Below are positions 12,390-24,786 of a DNA stretch of 64,000 nucleotides, one piece after another. The stretch is from Lineus longissimus (Eukaryota; Nemertea; Pilidiophora; Heteronemertea; Lineidae), in NCBI RefSeq assembly GCF_910592395.1, contig NC_088316.1, positions 2,108,001 to 2,172,000 of the forward strand, given 5' to 3'. Under the pieces are notes generated by a model that was not told the origin of the DNA, ran no database searches, and was given only the letters and a program-made list of their open reading frames with translations. Within the stretch, counting starts at the first letter, position 1; each line of letters opens with the position of its first letter. The position numbers were made by a program, and so were the translations under genes.

Positions 12390-15300
12390 GCGTCGCCTAG
12401 GAACGCACGAAAAGACGTTAGGACAGTATCAAGGCAACGTTAACTAAAGCCTTAGTTCATGTTACTCTGCCCTGGCCTTGCAGGATATTTGCATTTTGGG
12501 GCTAAGGGTTATCAGATTGATGTCTGGGGCTAATCGGCTGCCTCAGTGACTTTAGAGTGTTAGCCCAATGCAAAGTACTCTACTTAGTTGATGGAGTCCT
12601 ATGGGTCAAGGAATTTCAACCTCGTGATTTAGATGTGACCAGCATCCCAAGTTCAGATCTTCTGCTCTTCAAAAGGACCTGGGCAGTAGCCAAAGCGTGT
12701 CAGTTGGCCAGTCTTTGCCTGTGTCATATCCTTGCTGGAGAGGTGGAGTTGGATTATAGAGCTGTGGACCCTGTTTGGACTATCTCGTGCTCTCTGGAAA
12801 GAAGATTGTGGTACCCTAGCTTGAACAGAATTTATCATTTGAATATTTGAATCCCTGCACTTGACTTGTACAGTCCTAGCCTCAACTGACATATCCTCTT
12901 CTTGCTGCGCACATGCCACCCTCCAGTGCTGCATGCAACTTGCTCAGTGGTTGTGTATATGTGGACAGGAAGATTTCACGTATATTATGCGTAACGTCCC
13001 AAAAAAAATATACAGCCATCCTACAAAAGGTACACACAACTTTCACAAAGGTTATGTACCCGGTAGTCGTAGGTCATGGTCAGAACATTCATACAACCTA
13101 TGCGTGGGGTTGTTTCTAGCTAGCTTGTACATTACATGAACATTGCGCACAGCCTACGGAAATTTAGGATGTCAGTTGTGATTGGAACTGTAGTCACTGC
13201 TTTGTATTTCAAGAACCTGTTTCATATATTACCAAAATGAGGTACTGATGAGGTTAGCTTTTATAATGTACACTCTACTTGCCTTCACAACTAAACAATG
13301 CCTTAATGTAACGATTTGTAAAAATGTTCGATATTTAATACTGATATATTATAGATCACTGGAAAATATTTTGAAATTAATCAATTTTTTAATGGTCCGT
13401 GTCGAAGAAAATGTTTGAGTTGCTTGTTTCAGTTATATCAGATCGGGGGTATGTCAAAACCTTATTGGCTTAAAGTTTCAAAACGTTTTTAAAAACGTCA
13501 CAGGAAAACCAACCCTTTCTTTTTTCATACCTGGGAAATAGTGTAATGATCATTAACATATTGGTTTAAATTCATTTGAGATGTAAAGTTCCTGACAAAA
13601 GGAAATTTTGCGGAATTCGTACTTGTGGCATCATTTCGGTACAGTCAGATTTCTATCTTGCTCGAGTTGTATGCTGCCTTAAGCTTATTTCGCCTCTTTC
13701 CTGATCAGTGCCCTATAGATGGCGTGCCTCTTTAAGGTAGTATGGTACTGAGGAGTACTGAATTGATGTTCTATGTATTTATTACAAGTCCAGGCTGTGC
13801 CTGCTTAAAGTTTATTACTGTTGATATTAACCTGACAACAAATGCATAAGGTGTTCTGGAGAAAGATTTGGGAAGGTAATGGATATTTTCCAAGATCAAA
13901 TTTTGTTTTCATATTTTGATGATGTGCAAAGCCCACGATTTGGCTCAAGTATTTCAAGGGGTACTTAAATGATATGTGGTCAAAACTTTCGACTTGAATT
14001 ATTATTCTGTGGTCATTAAGCTTTAACTAAAAGTAGGTATAATTAGTACCAGGGGCATGCCTAATGGCTAACCATGCATTGATAAGGATTGGACTGTTCA
14101 AAACATATCTTCAGTCCTTGCCAAATTCTTATATGATTTTCTTAACACTCTTTAAAAATAGTATTTAATCTCTTGTTCAATGTTGCCCAAGTGGCCATGA
14201 TGTAGTTAACTCTGTTTACTGTAGGGGTCGTAACAGTGGTATGGGTCAGAGACCAACTGGTTTAGTTTAGTGTTTACATCGAATTTAGCTCTAGGACTGT
14301 GTGTTGACAAGAAAGGGTTGATGATTACACTGTTTGGCAGAGGAATAGAACAAGGTGTGACATTTCAAGTTCTGCCTCATGCAGTCATTGCGGAGGATGC
14401 GCATCTTTTATGACTCTGACTCCAGTCGGAAGGGTGCGCAACCTCTGTTTATGGGGCATTGCTTCTGTTGACTCTTCAAGTGCTCAAATTCTATCATGCC
14501 AAATACATGTACCGGTAAGTGTAAAGTGAGGGTAAGTTATCTCCGACAGTTAATGTGCTTTTGTATTCAGTTTGAGAGATGGTGGGAAGTGATGTTTATG
14601 GTGTGGAGCAGATGGAGGAAAGGTACTGGAAGTCCTGCAAAGCTCTTGGGTGACGTTTTGTCGGGATGGCGTCATTGTGAAATCTTAGGTCCGATATTTT
14701 GCCGATTTTCTTGGTCGTACTTATGCAGGTTGTGTTGTCTCTTTGTCTCTGTGAGGGGGAAAACTGGCCTTCATGTGTCGTTATGAGTTGCCTGAGTTCG
14801 CTTAAGCAGGATTCTTTCCTTCCTGGGTCCTAATCTGCTTCTGTCAGCTGCCTTAGTTCTGTAAAAGTGATATTTTAAATGGTCGTCTGCAGGTATGATA
14901 TTGTGATCAAATTTTGAAAGTTGTAAACTTGAGTTTGTATCATGATGAATTTTTTGATGAAGGGGACTTACCCAAAGTAAGTTTTTGTAAGAGTTCTTGC
15001 TGCAAACCATAACGTTTCAAATTGAATATTTTGGTGAGAGTTATAACTGCGAATAGGCTGATTTAAGGGCCAACTATTTCTCCACTTCTATTACACTCTG
15101 GAGAATTGTACTGGAATACGGAAAGTATATTTGTGTATTTGGTGTCATAATTTGTACACAGTGGTGTTAAAGGGTGCTCTAATTTCCAAAAATGAATCAG
15201 CATGATCGTAATATTGATATCCACTACACCAGAGTCTGAGTGGAATTCGGCGAATTTTCCTCTAAATTAAATTCATTAATTTTGACTGTTTGTAATGTAT

Positions 15301-15945
15301 TAAAATATTAAGTTGTCTGATATTTTTTTAGGTGACGAGTTGCATACATTTTGTAACTAAGCCAAAGATGTTTCTTTCAATTTTTTTTGTTGCAGCTTCT
15401 GCGTTACTGATCACTGTGTATAAAAGATTCTATTGTAATTATTACGATATTGCGATGTTTGCATTTTGTACTGCGGAATCAAGCTAAGGACGGATTGACC
15501 ATCAATTGGGTACATCCCCGAGTCGATGTGCGCCGATCAATTTGCACATTGAAATAAAGGAATTGGCATAATCTTTCTGGTTTTGACCAGTGTGGGGTGA
15601 AACTCAAAGTTTAATTAACATCTTCTGCATGATTAAAAGATTTTGATCGCCATCAAAAAGTGTTATGAAACCATCAATGATGATGATGTTGAAGGTTTTT
15701 GAATGAGAATGGCGCTATGTTATGTCTTCTCACTTTACAATACCGCGTCATATTGTTGCCGAGATATGTGCCTGAAGAGGCCGTCCGTCTGATGCTCGAT
15801 GCCCTTTCCTATTCTATCATTGGTGACTCTTTATTTAACAGTCATAATGCAGTAAATGGTTGGCCTCTTTCAAGAGACTGCTGGTGTAAATAAAGGATTT
15901 CTAGCATCGGATGAAAGCCATGTCTTCATCTTATTATGTTCGAGG
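12390..15945. other. SLAIN 3'UTR and spacer, no further gene seen
   Basis: AT-rich sequence after the SLAIN stop. An AATAAA at 15553-15558, in a T- and GT-rich context, is a candidate distal poly(A) signal, implying a 3'UTR of up to 3.2 kb. Short ORFs here lack splice sites, domain signatures and biased composition. Confidence 0.4.
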
Positions 15946-16150
15946 AACCTCATAGCCTAGTGGTTGACAGTGCTGGCTACCACACAGATCAAGGAGCCCC
16001 ATAGCCTAGTGGTTGACACTGCCGGTTACCTCATAGATTGTATTTCTGGGAGAACAGGCGTCGCTTTCAAGGAACTAAAATTCCTGGCTCTTTAGCCCTA
16101 TGATTGAGACTTGGACAAAGGGGTCCTTGGTGTGTACCCTTTCCCTTGAG
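15946..16150 (+). mobile_element. tRNA-derived SINE with duplicated head
   Basis: Two successive heads, each with an A-box-like tcatagcctagtggttgaca segment (about 15953 and 16000), precede a body 'attgtatttctggga...gcg...ctttcaaggaa...attcctggctctt'. The same body, with a proper B box, occurs inverted at 46740-46945. That identifies a tRNA-derived SINE family transcribed by RNA polymerase III. Confidence 0.7.
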
Positions 16151-16734
16151 AATAGCACATCCATGTGCGGAGTGAACACTTAAGAGGGGTAGAACTAGGG
16201 AGAATTTTGAAGGTGATCAGTCGTTTCCCAGAGACCTCTTTCAACAACACCAGGACTAATCTGCGGATGACCTCCAAATTTGCTGCCTTCTGCCTAGGCT
16301 GTGGTACAAGACTTGTGAAAGGGAGGTGCTGTGCCTCTCAACCTGATAAAGTTATTGACACCTATTGTCAGGTACAAGCAGCAGCAGTGATCCGTTTGTG
16401 ACCACTTCATTGTTTTGCGCAAGCTGAGAGGCATCCTCAACCCCGGATTTCCTCAGGATGGCTGAGAGGAAGCCCTGTGGATATGACGGCTTGGCATAAA
16501 CAGTAGGCAAAGAGAACCCACCCGCTGACAATTTCATGGCGAGACTAATCCTACATGGAGAGACAACCAGTGTTCATTTCTCCCCTTTCAGTCATTCTTC
16601 TATCTGCCGAGAAAAAGATCTTCCGGCGACAAGTCACCGAAGACAACACACCGGCATGCAGATGGATCAACGGCCAGTGCGGAATTAACCAGGATCAACG
16701 ACCGCGAGTTTTATTTTTACAGGTAGGTTCGTAA

Positions 16735-16915
16735 AAACTACGCCATCGCCATCTTCAGGGCAAGGTAAGAAACTGAAAAGACCAAGAAAAGGTCTTTTCA
16801 GTTCCTACTGTGCCCTGAAGATGACGTAGTTCAGAACTTTAAATGACTTCATGAAAGAACTACGCCATCGCCATCTTTAGGGCAAGGTAGGAACTGAAAA
16901 GACCTTTTCGATCAT
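16735..16915. repeat. Foldback hairpin plus direct repeat
   Basis: The word aactacgccatcgccatctt occurs at about 16738 and 16859 in direct orientation. Between them, 'gccctgaagatgacgtagtt' and 'ggtcttttcagttcctac' are inverted copies of the same material. The first part can therefore fold into a stem of about 45 bp. It resembles a foldback element with an extra arm. Confidence 0.65.
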
Positions 16916-16922
16916 CTGTACA

Positions 16923-17625
16923 TTGTACATTTCGATCATCTGTACATCTGTACATCATCTGTACAAGTACATTGATTTAAATGAGGGGAAATTTTGTACA
17001 TATGTAGCTTTTAAAAATAGATTTTGCTACGAAAATTATCTCGATGATATCCAAAATAGGGAACACAGGTCCCATTTTACCAAATTAAGACTGAGTAATC
17101 ATTGTCTTTTAATCGAGAAAGGCCGCTACTCTCGTCCTATTATCCCCAGGGATGAGAGATGGTGCCCTCACTGTTTATCATTGGGAATCAAAGAAACTGA
17201 AGATGAGACTCACTTTTTGTGTTCATGCCCTTTGCTCTCTAACCTTCGTGATAAATATTTGAACAAAACTCGAATTGGGTTAACAAATGAACTTTCAAAT
17301 AGAAATCTATTATTATATCTTTTAACTGCTGAAGGCAATGTAGCTCGCCTCACCGGCAAATTCTGTTATCTAGCATTTCAGGTGAGGAAAGCTCTATAAT
17401 TATTAAAAATACTGCTGCAATCATTGTAATAATGCCCACCAACTCTCTTGCACTCTTAAGTAACTTCTGTATTATTTGATTACTTTTATTACTTATTGCT
17501 CTCTTTTCTTCTGACTCTCTATCTGCACTGCACTGTTTATTGTATTTTCGTCCCATGTAAAATGTAAATTTTATACGGATTCAATAAACTTTTGTAATTT
17601 GTAATTTGTAATTTGTAATTCTGTG
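16923..17625 (+). mobile_element. 5'-truncated LINE 3' end with GTAATTT tail
   Basis: An open frame to 17399 encodes the C-terminal region of a non-LTR retrotransposon polyprotein. It shows HFTKLRLSNHCLLIEKGRYS, then an RDERWCPHC ... DETHFLCSCPLL segment (CxxC...HxxxxC, a zinc-knuckle-like CCHC arrangement), as found after the reverse transcriptase of many invertebrate LINEs. A short 3'UTR with AATAAA (17583) ends in four tandem TTTGTAA units at 17592-17620, the usual LINE microsatellite tail. No RT or endonuclease domain remains. Confidence 0.8.
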
Positions 17626-17809
17626 CATGTACGGCGAGACCGTCGGCCTCCGTGTAGATCTTTAGAGACTCGGTGTATGTATCGTATCCTGCGCCGTCTT
17701 GAGAGCCTCCATCGCAAGGTCTCGTGTATTGTTGTATCGGCTCTCAGCTCCAGTTGCACTGAAAACAATCATAGTTGCAGCTAATATGTAAAGTCAAGGA
17801 CTTAGTGAG

Positions 17810-18020
17810 CCCCCCTTTAGGTCGGGGGAGCTCCCCCGAACCCCCCTACGAGCATATGTTAAGTGCAAGCTCTAACAACTACGGCTGTTACAATGGGGGG
17901 ACACCCCCCAAACCCCCCTCCGTCGACATAGGTTTTTACCAGTGCGTTGGGGGGAAGCTCCCCCCAAACCCCCCGGTGGACAGTCAACTAGCCCTTCCGT
18001 GTCATACTGCTGGAGGGGGG
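17810..18020. repeat. G/C-run hairpin repeat units, left copy
   Basis: Three or four imperfect units of about 55-60 bp each contain a G-run followed by a C-run, such as ggggggaagctcccccc, then aaacccccc and a spacer ending in 'gacata...cagt'. Each unit can form a GC hairpin. The same unit type recurs in the opposite orientation at 27605-27785. Confidence 0.75.
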
Positions 18021-18101
18021 GTGCGATGGGACCATCCATATAGTTCCTTCCGACACATTTTTGTTTTGGTAATGTGATACATTGTGATTGTCCTTATTCA
18101 C

Positions 18102-18162
18102 GGGAATCGGGCGTTTCCAGTGATATACGACACAAATGGGTTGTCCTCATGCATTCACTTTA
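18102..18162. repeat. 61-bp inverted repeat, left arm
   Basis: gggaatcgggcgtttccagt through to cattcacttt is the reverse complement of 26778-26837, with one clear mismatch over about 60 bp. Similarity stops sharply on both sides. With the G/C units outside it, this forms a nested inverted structure around 18.2-26.8 kb. Confidence 0.85.
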
Positions 18163-18813
18163 ATGGGGCACGTCATCATCGCGTACATTTGGGAAAAACT
18201 CCCTAACGAGACCAGAGCAGACGGCTGAAAGTAGTTTATTTATTGGCCGCTAGGGTGCAGAATGTCGCTCACCCGAATTTTTCACGCAACTTTTGCTAAA
18301 TAGAGCTAGTTCTAGTTTGTTATTCATTTTGATACTTCAGATTTGGGCAGTAGACCAATATAACTTAGTCGTCAGTGTGGTTTTAAGCTGGAAAAACGTA
18401 CTTGTTTTTCTTAAAGTGCCTTTTTTGGACGGGTGTGCGCGATTGTTTTGTTTTTATGTCACGTGACCTCGACCATGTCGACACAAAATTGAAATAAACC
18501 ACCCTTTTCTGTCATTATTTAGGACGGATATTTCTCTAATAAAAATATTAATATAATTGGCCAATTTCTTAGGCATATGATGTAGCGAATTCCCATGAAG
18601 ATTTAAATTAATTTAAATTAATTTCAACAAATGGGATAGCAACCACCACCGGAAGATCGCGGAGAAATCGGTAAACTCAACGGAGTTAATTCAGAAAAAT
18701 ACCAAAAAAAATTGTTTGTTGGATATACAATAATTACTCTCTTTATTTCTCTTCATTTACATTATATACTCCCGCACACACGTGTATCTTAAGAGCCCCT
18801 CCTAAAGGGGGTC

Positions 18814-19041
18814 TTATTATTTTGCTCTCAAGCAGATGCTATTGTTGTGGTAGAGATCACTCACAACCAGCCCTTTATTGGAGTACTCAATGTGACTGAA
18901 AGCGAAATCCCCCAAAAGATCTTGTGACTGTCCTTGCTTGGATATCTTGTGCATGGGGATGCCAGTTGTGGAATCCTCCACCCAGCAAACTGTGCATGCA
19001 AGTTGTCGCAAAATGATAATCGTGGATCTAAAACGAGAACC
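18814..19041 (-). other. Unrecognised ORF, possible 3' exon
   Basis: After a possible acceptor (tctcgttttag, ending at about 19042 when read on the minus strand) an open frame of about 70 residues runs to TAA. It includes LRQLACTVCWVEDSTTGIPM and FSHIEYSNKGLVVSDLYHNN. The composition (Cys, Trp, His, hydrophobics well spaced) looks protein-like rather than random. I do not recognise a family. It could be the last exon of an old or mobile gene; no linked upstream exon could be shown. Confidence 0.25.
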
Positions 19042-19894
19042 CAGAAGATGAAAAATCTATGCGACTCACTTTTGCTTGAGCTGTTCAACCTGATTGGAGA
19101 CTTCTCGTGGTTTCTGCACGGACTGCTTCGCCAGCTCTCAAGGAGCTGCATTGGACACTGTGAGGTGTCACATCCTTCGAACTAAAGGGACACAGTTCAT
19201 GTGCCCTTATCAAATAGGTTAGTTATAGCTCAGTTAGTTGTCTCGTATCAGGTACCACCCATGATATGAATAAACACCAGCAAATGCTTTGTCTTCAAGT
19301 GACGATTGCGGTTTACCAGTTACTCTATTAAGCACGGGTTACTCTGGGCAGAGATGGGGTGTCAGTGTCTCTCTCAAGAGCGTACAGCGGACTGTCTGCA
19401 GGATGCCTATCCAATACTCAAGAGACAGGGCTTTTAGCACCTCTGTAGGGATAACCATACATCGTAAGGAAAGGGTACAACACAAGTTTGAATGTCCTGG
19501 AATAATTCGCGTCTCTTTACGAGACTAAATCGGACGCTCTGTAATGTCACATCCTTCGAACTCCAGGGACACATAGATACACACATTGAGCGCCAGCTAT
19601 TTTCCGTGAGTAGTGGAGAAATGGGACTTTGTCAGTAAAAATTTTTTATCTAGGCAGATTTCGCAAGCCCTCACGAGCGAAGATGTATGAAAGATGGTCT
19701 GTGGTGTCATGAAATCCTGCTTAAGTTCAGTTACGCGATATTCGTAAATCGGCTCAATCATTGATACCATGATGACTATACAGATATAGGAAACCAGACG
19801 GAGCTCTTCAGAACTGTAGACGTTGGTCTCCGCAAGGCTTGGAAAAACTGTCTTTTCTTCTCGATCGTCAACTGCTTACATACAAGTTGGCTAT

Positions 19895-20275
19895 CTCATT
19901 CGGGGTTGAAACGGGGTACAAATTAAGTTACGGTACAGACTCTGGGCTATTTCGTCCCTGACCGCAGGCGTGAGGTATTTTTGGTGAAGAAGGTGCATTT
20001 GGTAAGTGCATAAATCTCACTTTTCGAGAGTGTCCCCGACGCTGAGAGACCGAAGGACAAGAGACAAAGGCTGATAATATGCCATTCTGGATTGAAACGG
20101 GATGCAAATTAAGTTACGGTACAGACTCTGGGCTATTTCGTCCCTGTCCGCAGGCGTGAGGTATTTTGGTGAGGAAGGTGCAGTGCATTTGGTGTCGTTT
20201 GGTAAGTGCATAAATCTAACTTTTCGAGAGTGTCCCCCTCGCTGAGAGACCAAATGACAAGAGACAAAGCCTGAT
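19895..20275. repeat. Tandem duplication of about 190 bp, plus a partial third copy
   Basis: The segment containing aattaagttacggtacagac and gggctatttcgtccctg starts near 19895 and again near 20082, at about 90% identity by eye. The duplicated minus-strand frame (PADRDEIAQSLYRNLICIPF) stays open in both copies. A third, shorter copy of the end ('agaccgacggacaagagac') lies near 20440. Confidence 0.8.
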
Positions 20276-21292
20276 GATATGGCAACTTTTATTGGGCGAG
20301 TATATAATATATACTACAAAACTTAGAATTAGTGTCGCGGCCGGCATGTGGAATCAGAAAAGGCTGACCGTAAATTGTTGCGCGTGAAGATAATGTAGTG
20401 TGTTAATCGAACCTGTTGGGAGTGATCCCCACACTTATAGACCGACGGACAAGAGACGAAGGTATATATGACAACATTTATTTGGCAATACATATGAATA
20501 ATGCAAAACTTGGAATACAATAACACAACGTTGATGCTGCTGACGCCGCTTGAGCCGCTTGAGCAAGCGTGTCAAGGGATCAGATGTTGGGTCAGTGCGC
20601 ATGTGGGGCATGGGACGGAGGGTGGTGCACTGTGAGTGTCGATAAGGATGGGGGGGGGGGGGGCAAAAGGACCATAGCATTATAACAATTGAACAATGTA
20701 CAAGTCGTAAGAAACCGTGCCCGCTTTCGAGGTGGCAAGAACTGATTGCTGACCAAAACAATGACATATTCTGTTAACACCAATGGAGCATTCTCTTGTA
20801 CTGTATTTTAGCCCAAAACCGCCCAATCAAAATGGTGCAGGGACTCGATTGACGTTTATTTTCTTCAAGAGGAAATTGATCTCAAAACTGATATGGGCCT
20901 ATGGTATAAATAATATCCTACCTAAAATATAGGCCTTCTGTTAAATTAGGCCTGCCTTATTAGAAAAAGAAAGAAAACCTACAACCAATTCCTCTTGAAA
21001 ACAAATATGTCAATAAGGGATCATCCATGCATCGTTTGAGTAAAACAATGTACACATTTTTGCTGTGATCAAGAAATAGCTCCATTGTTGTAATGTTGCA
21101 CTTCTTGTGCTGTGAAATAGCTCAGATACGGTAAATGGACTGCCACATTGAAAACGGAACAAGAAATAGCAATATTCTGGATCTGCGAGTACATACATGA
21201 AGTGCTATTGATTTCAGGATCAGCACATATTTTGCAAGGTTCACTTTTAACAAAGACTAACAATGTTTGATGTTTAATTTTCAGGGTCGAAA

Positions 21293-21406
21293 ACAGGTGA
21301 GTGTCACCCATTCTGAGCCAACAGCATGAATTACAACAAGAAAAGGGTCAATTCCGTTGGGAACTGATGTTCCCTGATCAGCGCTCTTGACTACTGGCCT
21401 GGAATA
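21293..21406 (-). other. Unrecognised exon-like segment
   Basis: Reading the minus strand, a CAG acceptor near 21407 is followed by an open frame of about 37 residues, PVVKSADQGTSVPNGIDPFL then VVIHAVGSEWVTLTCFRP, ending in TGA. The composition looks coding. No family is recognised and no partner exon could be joined by phase, so this may be chance or a gene relic. Confidence 0.2.
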
Positions 21407-22386
21407 GAAAGGGAAGATTTAGATACCAAGGAACATTGAAATATACAATTTAAGAAATTGACGTATTTGATCATTTTTCATGACGTTTTTTTTACATGAC
21501 GTTTTTTTTAAAAATCTTCTATTATAGCATATCAGTAATATGTCTATACACATGTTTATGTCTGTGACAGCCTCATTGGCACAAATAAAATGAATCAATT
21601 AGATTGAATTGTCAGGCAATGGTGGTCAACCTGCCTCGGGTTTGTCCCAATATCAGTCACATGATGACGGACCTAAAGCCTCATTTCATCAACTGTAGCC
21701 AGCTTATCGAGTTTTATCTCATTTACCTCAATTGTGTTCCACAAATCTGGCATCCTGAATATTTATCTCTCAGAAGTGGCCTCGGTCGCGTTGGCTCGAT
21801 TCTTGGGACGGGACAGCGAAACCACACGAGATGGAGCAATCCACCTGAAAAAATTGGAGACAATTCGAATGCTGCTTCAGTGAACAATGGGCGATCTGTT
21901 CAGGAGACGTCTTTCAAATCGCCCATTATTTCATAAACGAGAGCTGGACAGACAGTTCCAGCTACTCTTCGCAGATTTCCTTCTTCCAATGCATACATCG
22001 CGTTTTGTCTCGACCACACTTGCATCACTATTTACTTTAAGGTCACGTGCAGGTCTTATTGGTAATTGCTGGGGTGAAACTTGGTACTGCGGGACAGACT
22101 TACATGTCCACAAAACGCAATGTCACTGCTGGACTGATTTACAAGTCCACAAAACGCAGAATCCGACATGGACATCATTACCCCAGCAAGAACCCAATGT
22201 AACCCCACAAATAGGGCCGTTTATAATGTTTAAGACATGTTTATACAATAACAACGCTGAAGCTATTGCCTGCAGTGACCTTGCTAATGATTTTTATGTG
22301 GGAGGGGCCAGGGACCGTGACTATTGATAAAGTCCTCACGATATTATATTCGTCAACAATGGGGCACAGACTTTCAGATATTTTCG

Positions 22387-22660
22387 TGACTGACCTATAT
22401 TACCAGTACAGTCCAATATATATTTCTTTTTTTTGACTGACCTCTATTACCAGTACAGTCCAATATCATTCTATTCTTCGTGACTGACCTATATTACCAG
22501 TACAGTCCAATACATATTTCATTTTTCGTGACTGACCTATATTACCAGTACAGTCCAATATATAGTCTATTCTTCGTGACTGACCTATATTACCAGTACA
22601 GTCCAATATATATTTTATTTTTCGTGACTGACCTATATTACCAGTACAGTCCAAAGATAC
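22387..22660. repeat. 47/48-bp tandem repeat, six copies
   Basis: tgactgacctatattaccag begins at 22387, 22434, 22481, 22529, 22577 and 22625, so the period is 47 then 48 bp. The variable part of each unit is the T-rich spacer. ORFs on both strands here are repeat artefacts. Confidence 0.95.
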
Positions 22661-23520
22661 TATTTAGTCTGTATGTTATTCTAGGGCTGGGGTGGGGGGT
22701 GGGGAAACTCTCCAGTGACAAACTTTTTGATTGTCATTCTGGTAAAAAAAACACGTCCAAAGGGGAAATTTATTCTCATAACTTTTTACAATGCTTGAAA
22801 AAAAACTTTTAAAATGTTCATGTGGCGAGTCGCCACATGTACCGACTATACCTGTGGAGCTAAATATATATATCATCATTGAAATCCTCAGAGAAATTAA
22901 ACCAAGACAAAAAAGGGTTCCATGCCCTTGGTTTCCATATACCGCGAACGATGCTAACGATAGGATTTAGCTGACAGGATTTGGCCACATGAACCCCTCC
23001 GTGTCCAGAAGACGCGGGGGTCGTCAGATCAATTTGAAACCGCCATGGACATCACTTCTTCCCCCTCACAAGTCGGTCGCGATGACCTCCATGTGCAAAC
23101 CATTTTGGCTGTGGATGCTCCTGGTAACCCATGTCGCCTAACCAGACATAGCGCGCTGCCTGACTAGAAGTTACCGCCTCTGAGACCCAGGGTTGAGACA
23201 CTGGGGTCTGCCCCTAGCTGACAGGTGGATGGAGATCCATATCATAGAGCATACCAACCGTACATAACCGGCTGGACTGGTACACCCTATCAGGCTCAGA
23301 CTCCCCAACGAAGTCTATTGAGCGCAGCCGCAGCGCCAGTTAATATGGATGGATTTACGTCGTCAAATAACTGTCGACCTGATGAGCATTCGTTCACGGC
23401 ACATAGAGTTTATCGGGGTTGGGGGCGAAGAGACAAGACCAGGAACTCCTATGGGGTCGCGGGCGCAATGCAACCCGAGGAACGAGATGCACCCAAAGTA
23501 CAAACTCGAAAATAACTGGC

Positions 23521-23731
23521 TCATCCTTCGCCATAGGTGTCAAGTATGTACCACTTATACAGACAGGCGTCATTAACGTTGGGTAACACCTCACAAGGAG
23601 CAATACCAAGCATTTTCAAGACCTCGTATTTAGCGAAAAGGTGTGACAACAATGATAATATATCAGATCCAATACCAGTCCCTTGACCAAACCCAACCAT
23701 TTCTTGAACGTTCAAAGGACGTCGGGGCTTC
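23521..23731 (-). other. Unrecognised exon-like ORF
   Basis: A strong acceptor (ctttttctttcag when read on the minus strand, ending at 23732) is followed by an open frame of about 70 residues including VQEMVGFGQGTGIGSDILSL and LSHLFAKYEVLKMLGIAPCE. A possible donor after GAG (GTGTTA) is weak. No family is recognised. It is the most exon-like of the orphan minus-strand ORFs in this block. Confidence 0.3.
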
Positions 23732-23805
23732 TGAAAGAAAAAGTATTGGCCATGACAGCTCGGTAGATAGATCGAAGTGATAGATGGGCTAACTGTCTAT
23801 CTGAA

Positions 23806-24491
23806 AAGGGCGGGTAGCGAATTTTTTTTCCTGAACCTTTTGGGCACTATAGTGTACATTTGTACAGGGACTTTCAGCCAATCAGATTTCGACAAATACA
23901 TGACGTCAGAAGTCTTAGAAACTTCAGAGCAGTTGGTAGAGCGCTCATCAAAAATGGCAGAATACGATGTTCGATCCAAAGGTCGCGAGTTCGAATCCGG
24001 TTGTGGACAACATTTTTCTTTTTCTTTTTTACTCTTTAGATTTTATTTTTATAACGCCTTTCTTTTCCCTTGTTATTTAGATGTTAGATATTTGAGTTAT
24101 TTCTGCTGCCTGCAACATACCTACAGAAAGGACAATAACAATAGCCCATCTCCAAGATCCAAGGGATAGTCCTTCAGATATCATATTGAGCATGAATATA
24201 CAATGAGACTTGTCTCATGTGAATGGTCTTCCTACAGTAGGAATATGTTTCTCTGCAATGAGACTTGTCTTTCGATACTGCCTCGTGTGTATGGTCTTCC
24301 TCCAGTGTATTTTTATACTGTATGCCTCAAATTTGATTAACAAGCACAAAACAATACAAGCTTACTTCTAAGTTTCATGATGACGCCTCGATGACGACAC
24401 AGATTTATCGGATTCTGATTGGCTGAGAACCTGTGTACAAATGTACAGTGTACTGCCCGAAAGATTCAGGAAAAAATTCGCGGGCGGGCGA
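23806..24491. mobile_element. 686-bp TIR element containing a tRNA-like core
   Basis: The arms of about 105 bp (23808-23912 and 24385-24490) are imperfect inverted repeats: gcgaattttttttcctgaac, gtgtacatttgtacag and agccaatcagat all recur in reverse complement. Just inside the left arm, 23922-24000 reads like a tRNA, with A box TGGTAGAGCGC and B box GAGTTCGAATCC, followed by a TTTTTCTTTTTC run. There is no transposase. It may be a MITE that captured a SINE head. Confidence 0.75.
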
Positions 24492-24786
24492 TTAAGCAGG
24501 CGCATACAGTTAGATATTAAAATGGTAACAAAATGGCCGAAATTTATCTTCCCACACCATCTTTATAAGAGCTATAGGTAAAACTCGATGGTGACCAGAT
24601 TATTACTGCTCCCGAAAGAAATTTTAAGTAGCCCAAGTCTTTTGTTGGCTGCTGCTTTGCTGCGACTTTCAGCAGCCTCCTACGACGGCACAAGGATATC
24701 ATTGAAAGCCACCACGTGACCGCAGGGCCAATGCATTGGTGTCATTATTCACATTTATCATCTTCGTGACCACGCAAAAACATACT

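Noticed and set aside
17775-18077. Pro-rich 100-residue ORF
   Set aside because: Translation of G/C-run hairpin units, not a protein.
22466-22654. Repeat ORFs on both strands
   Set aside because: They reflect the 47/48-bp array.
23225-23576. Overlapping ORFs of 96 and 75 residues
   Set aside because: No family, no supporting splice signals, and two frames compete; insufficient evidence for a gene.
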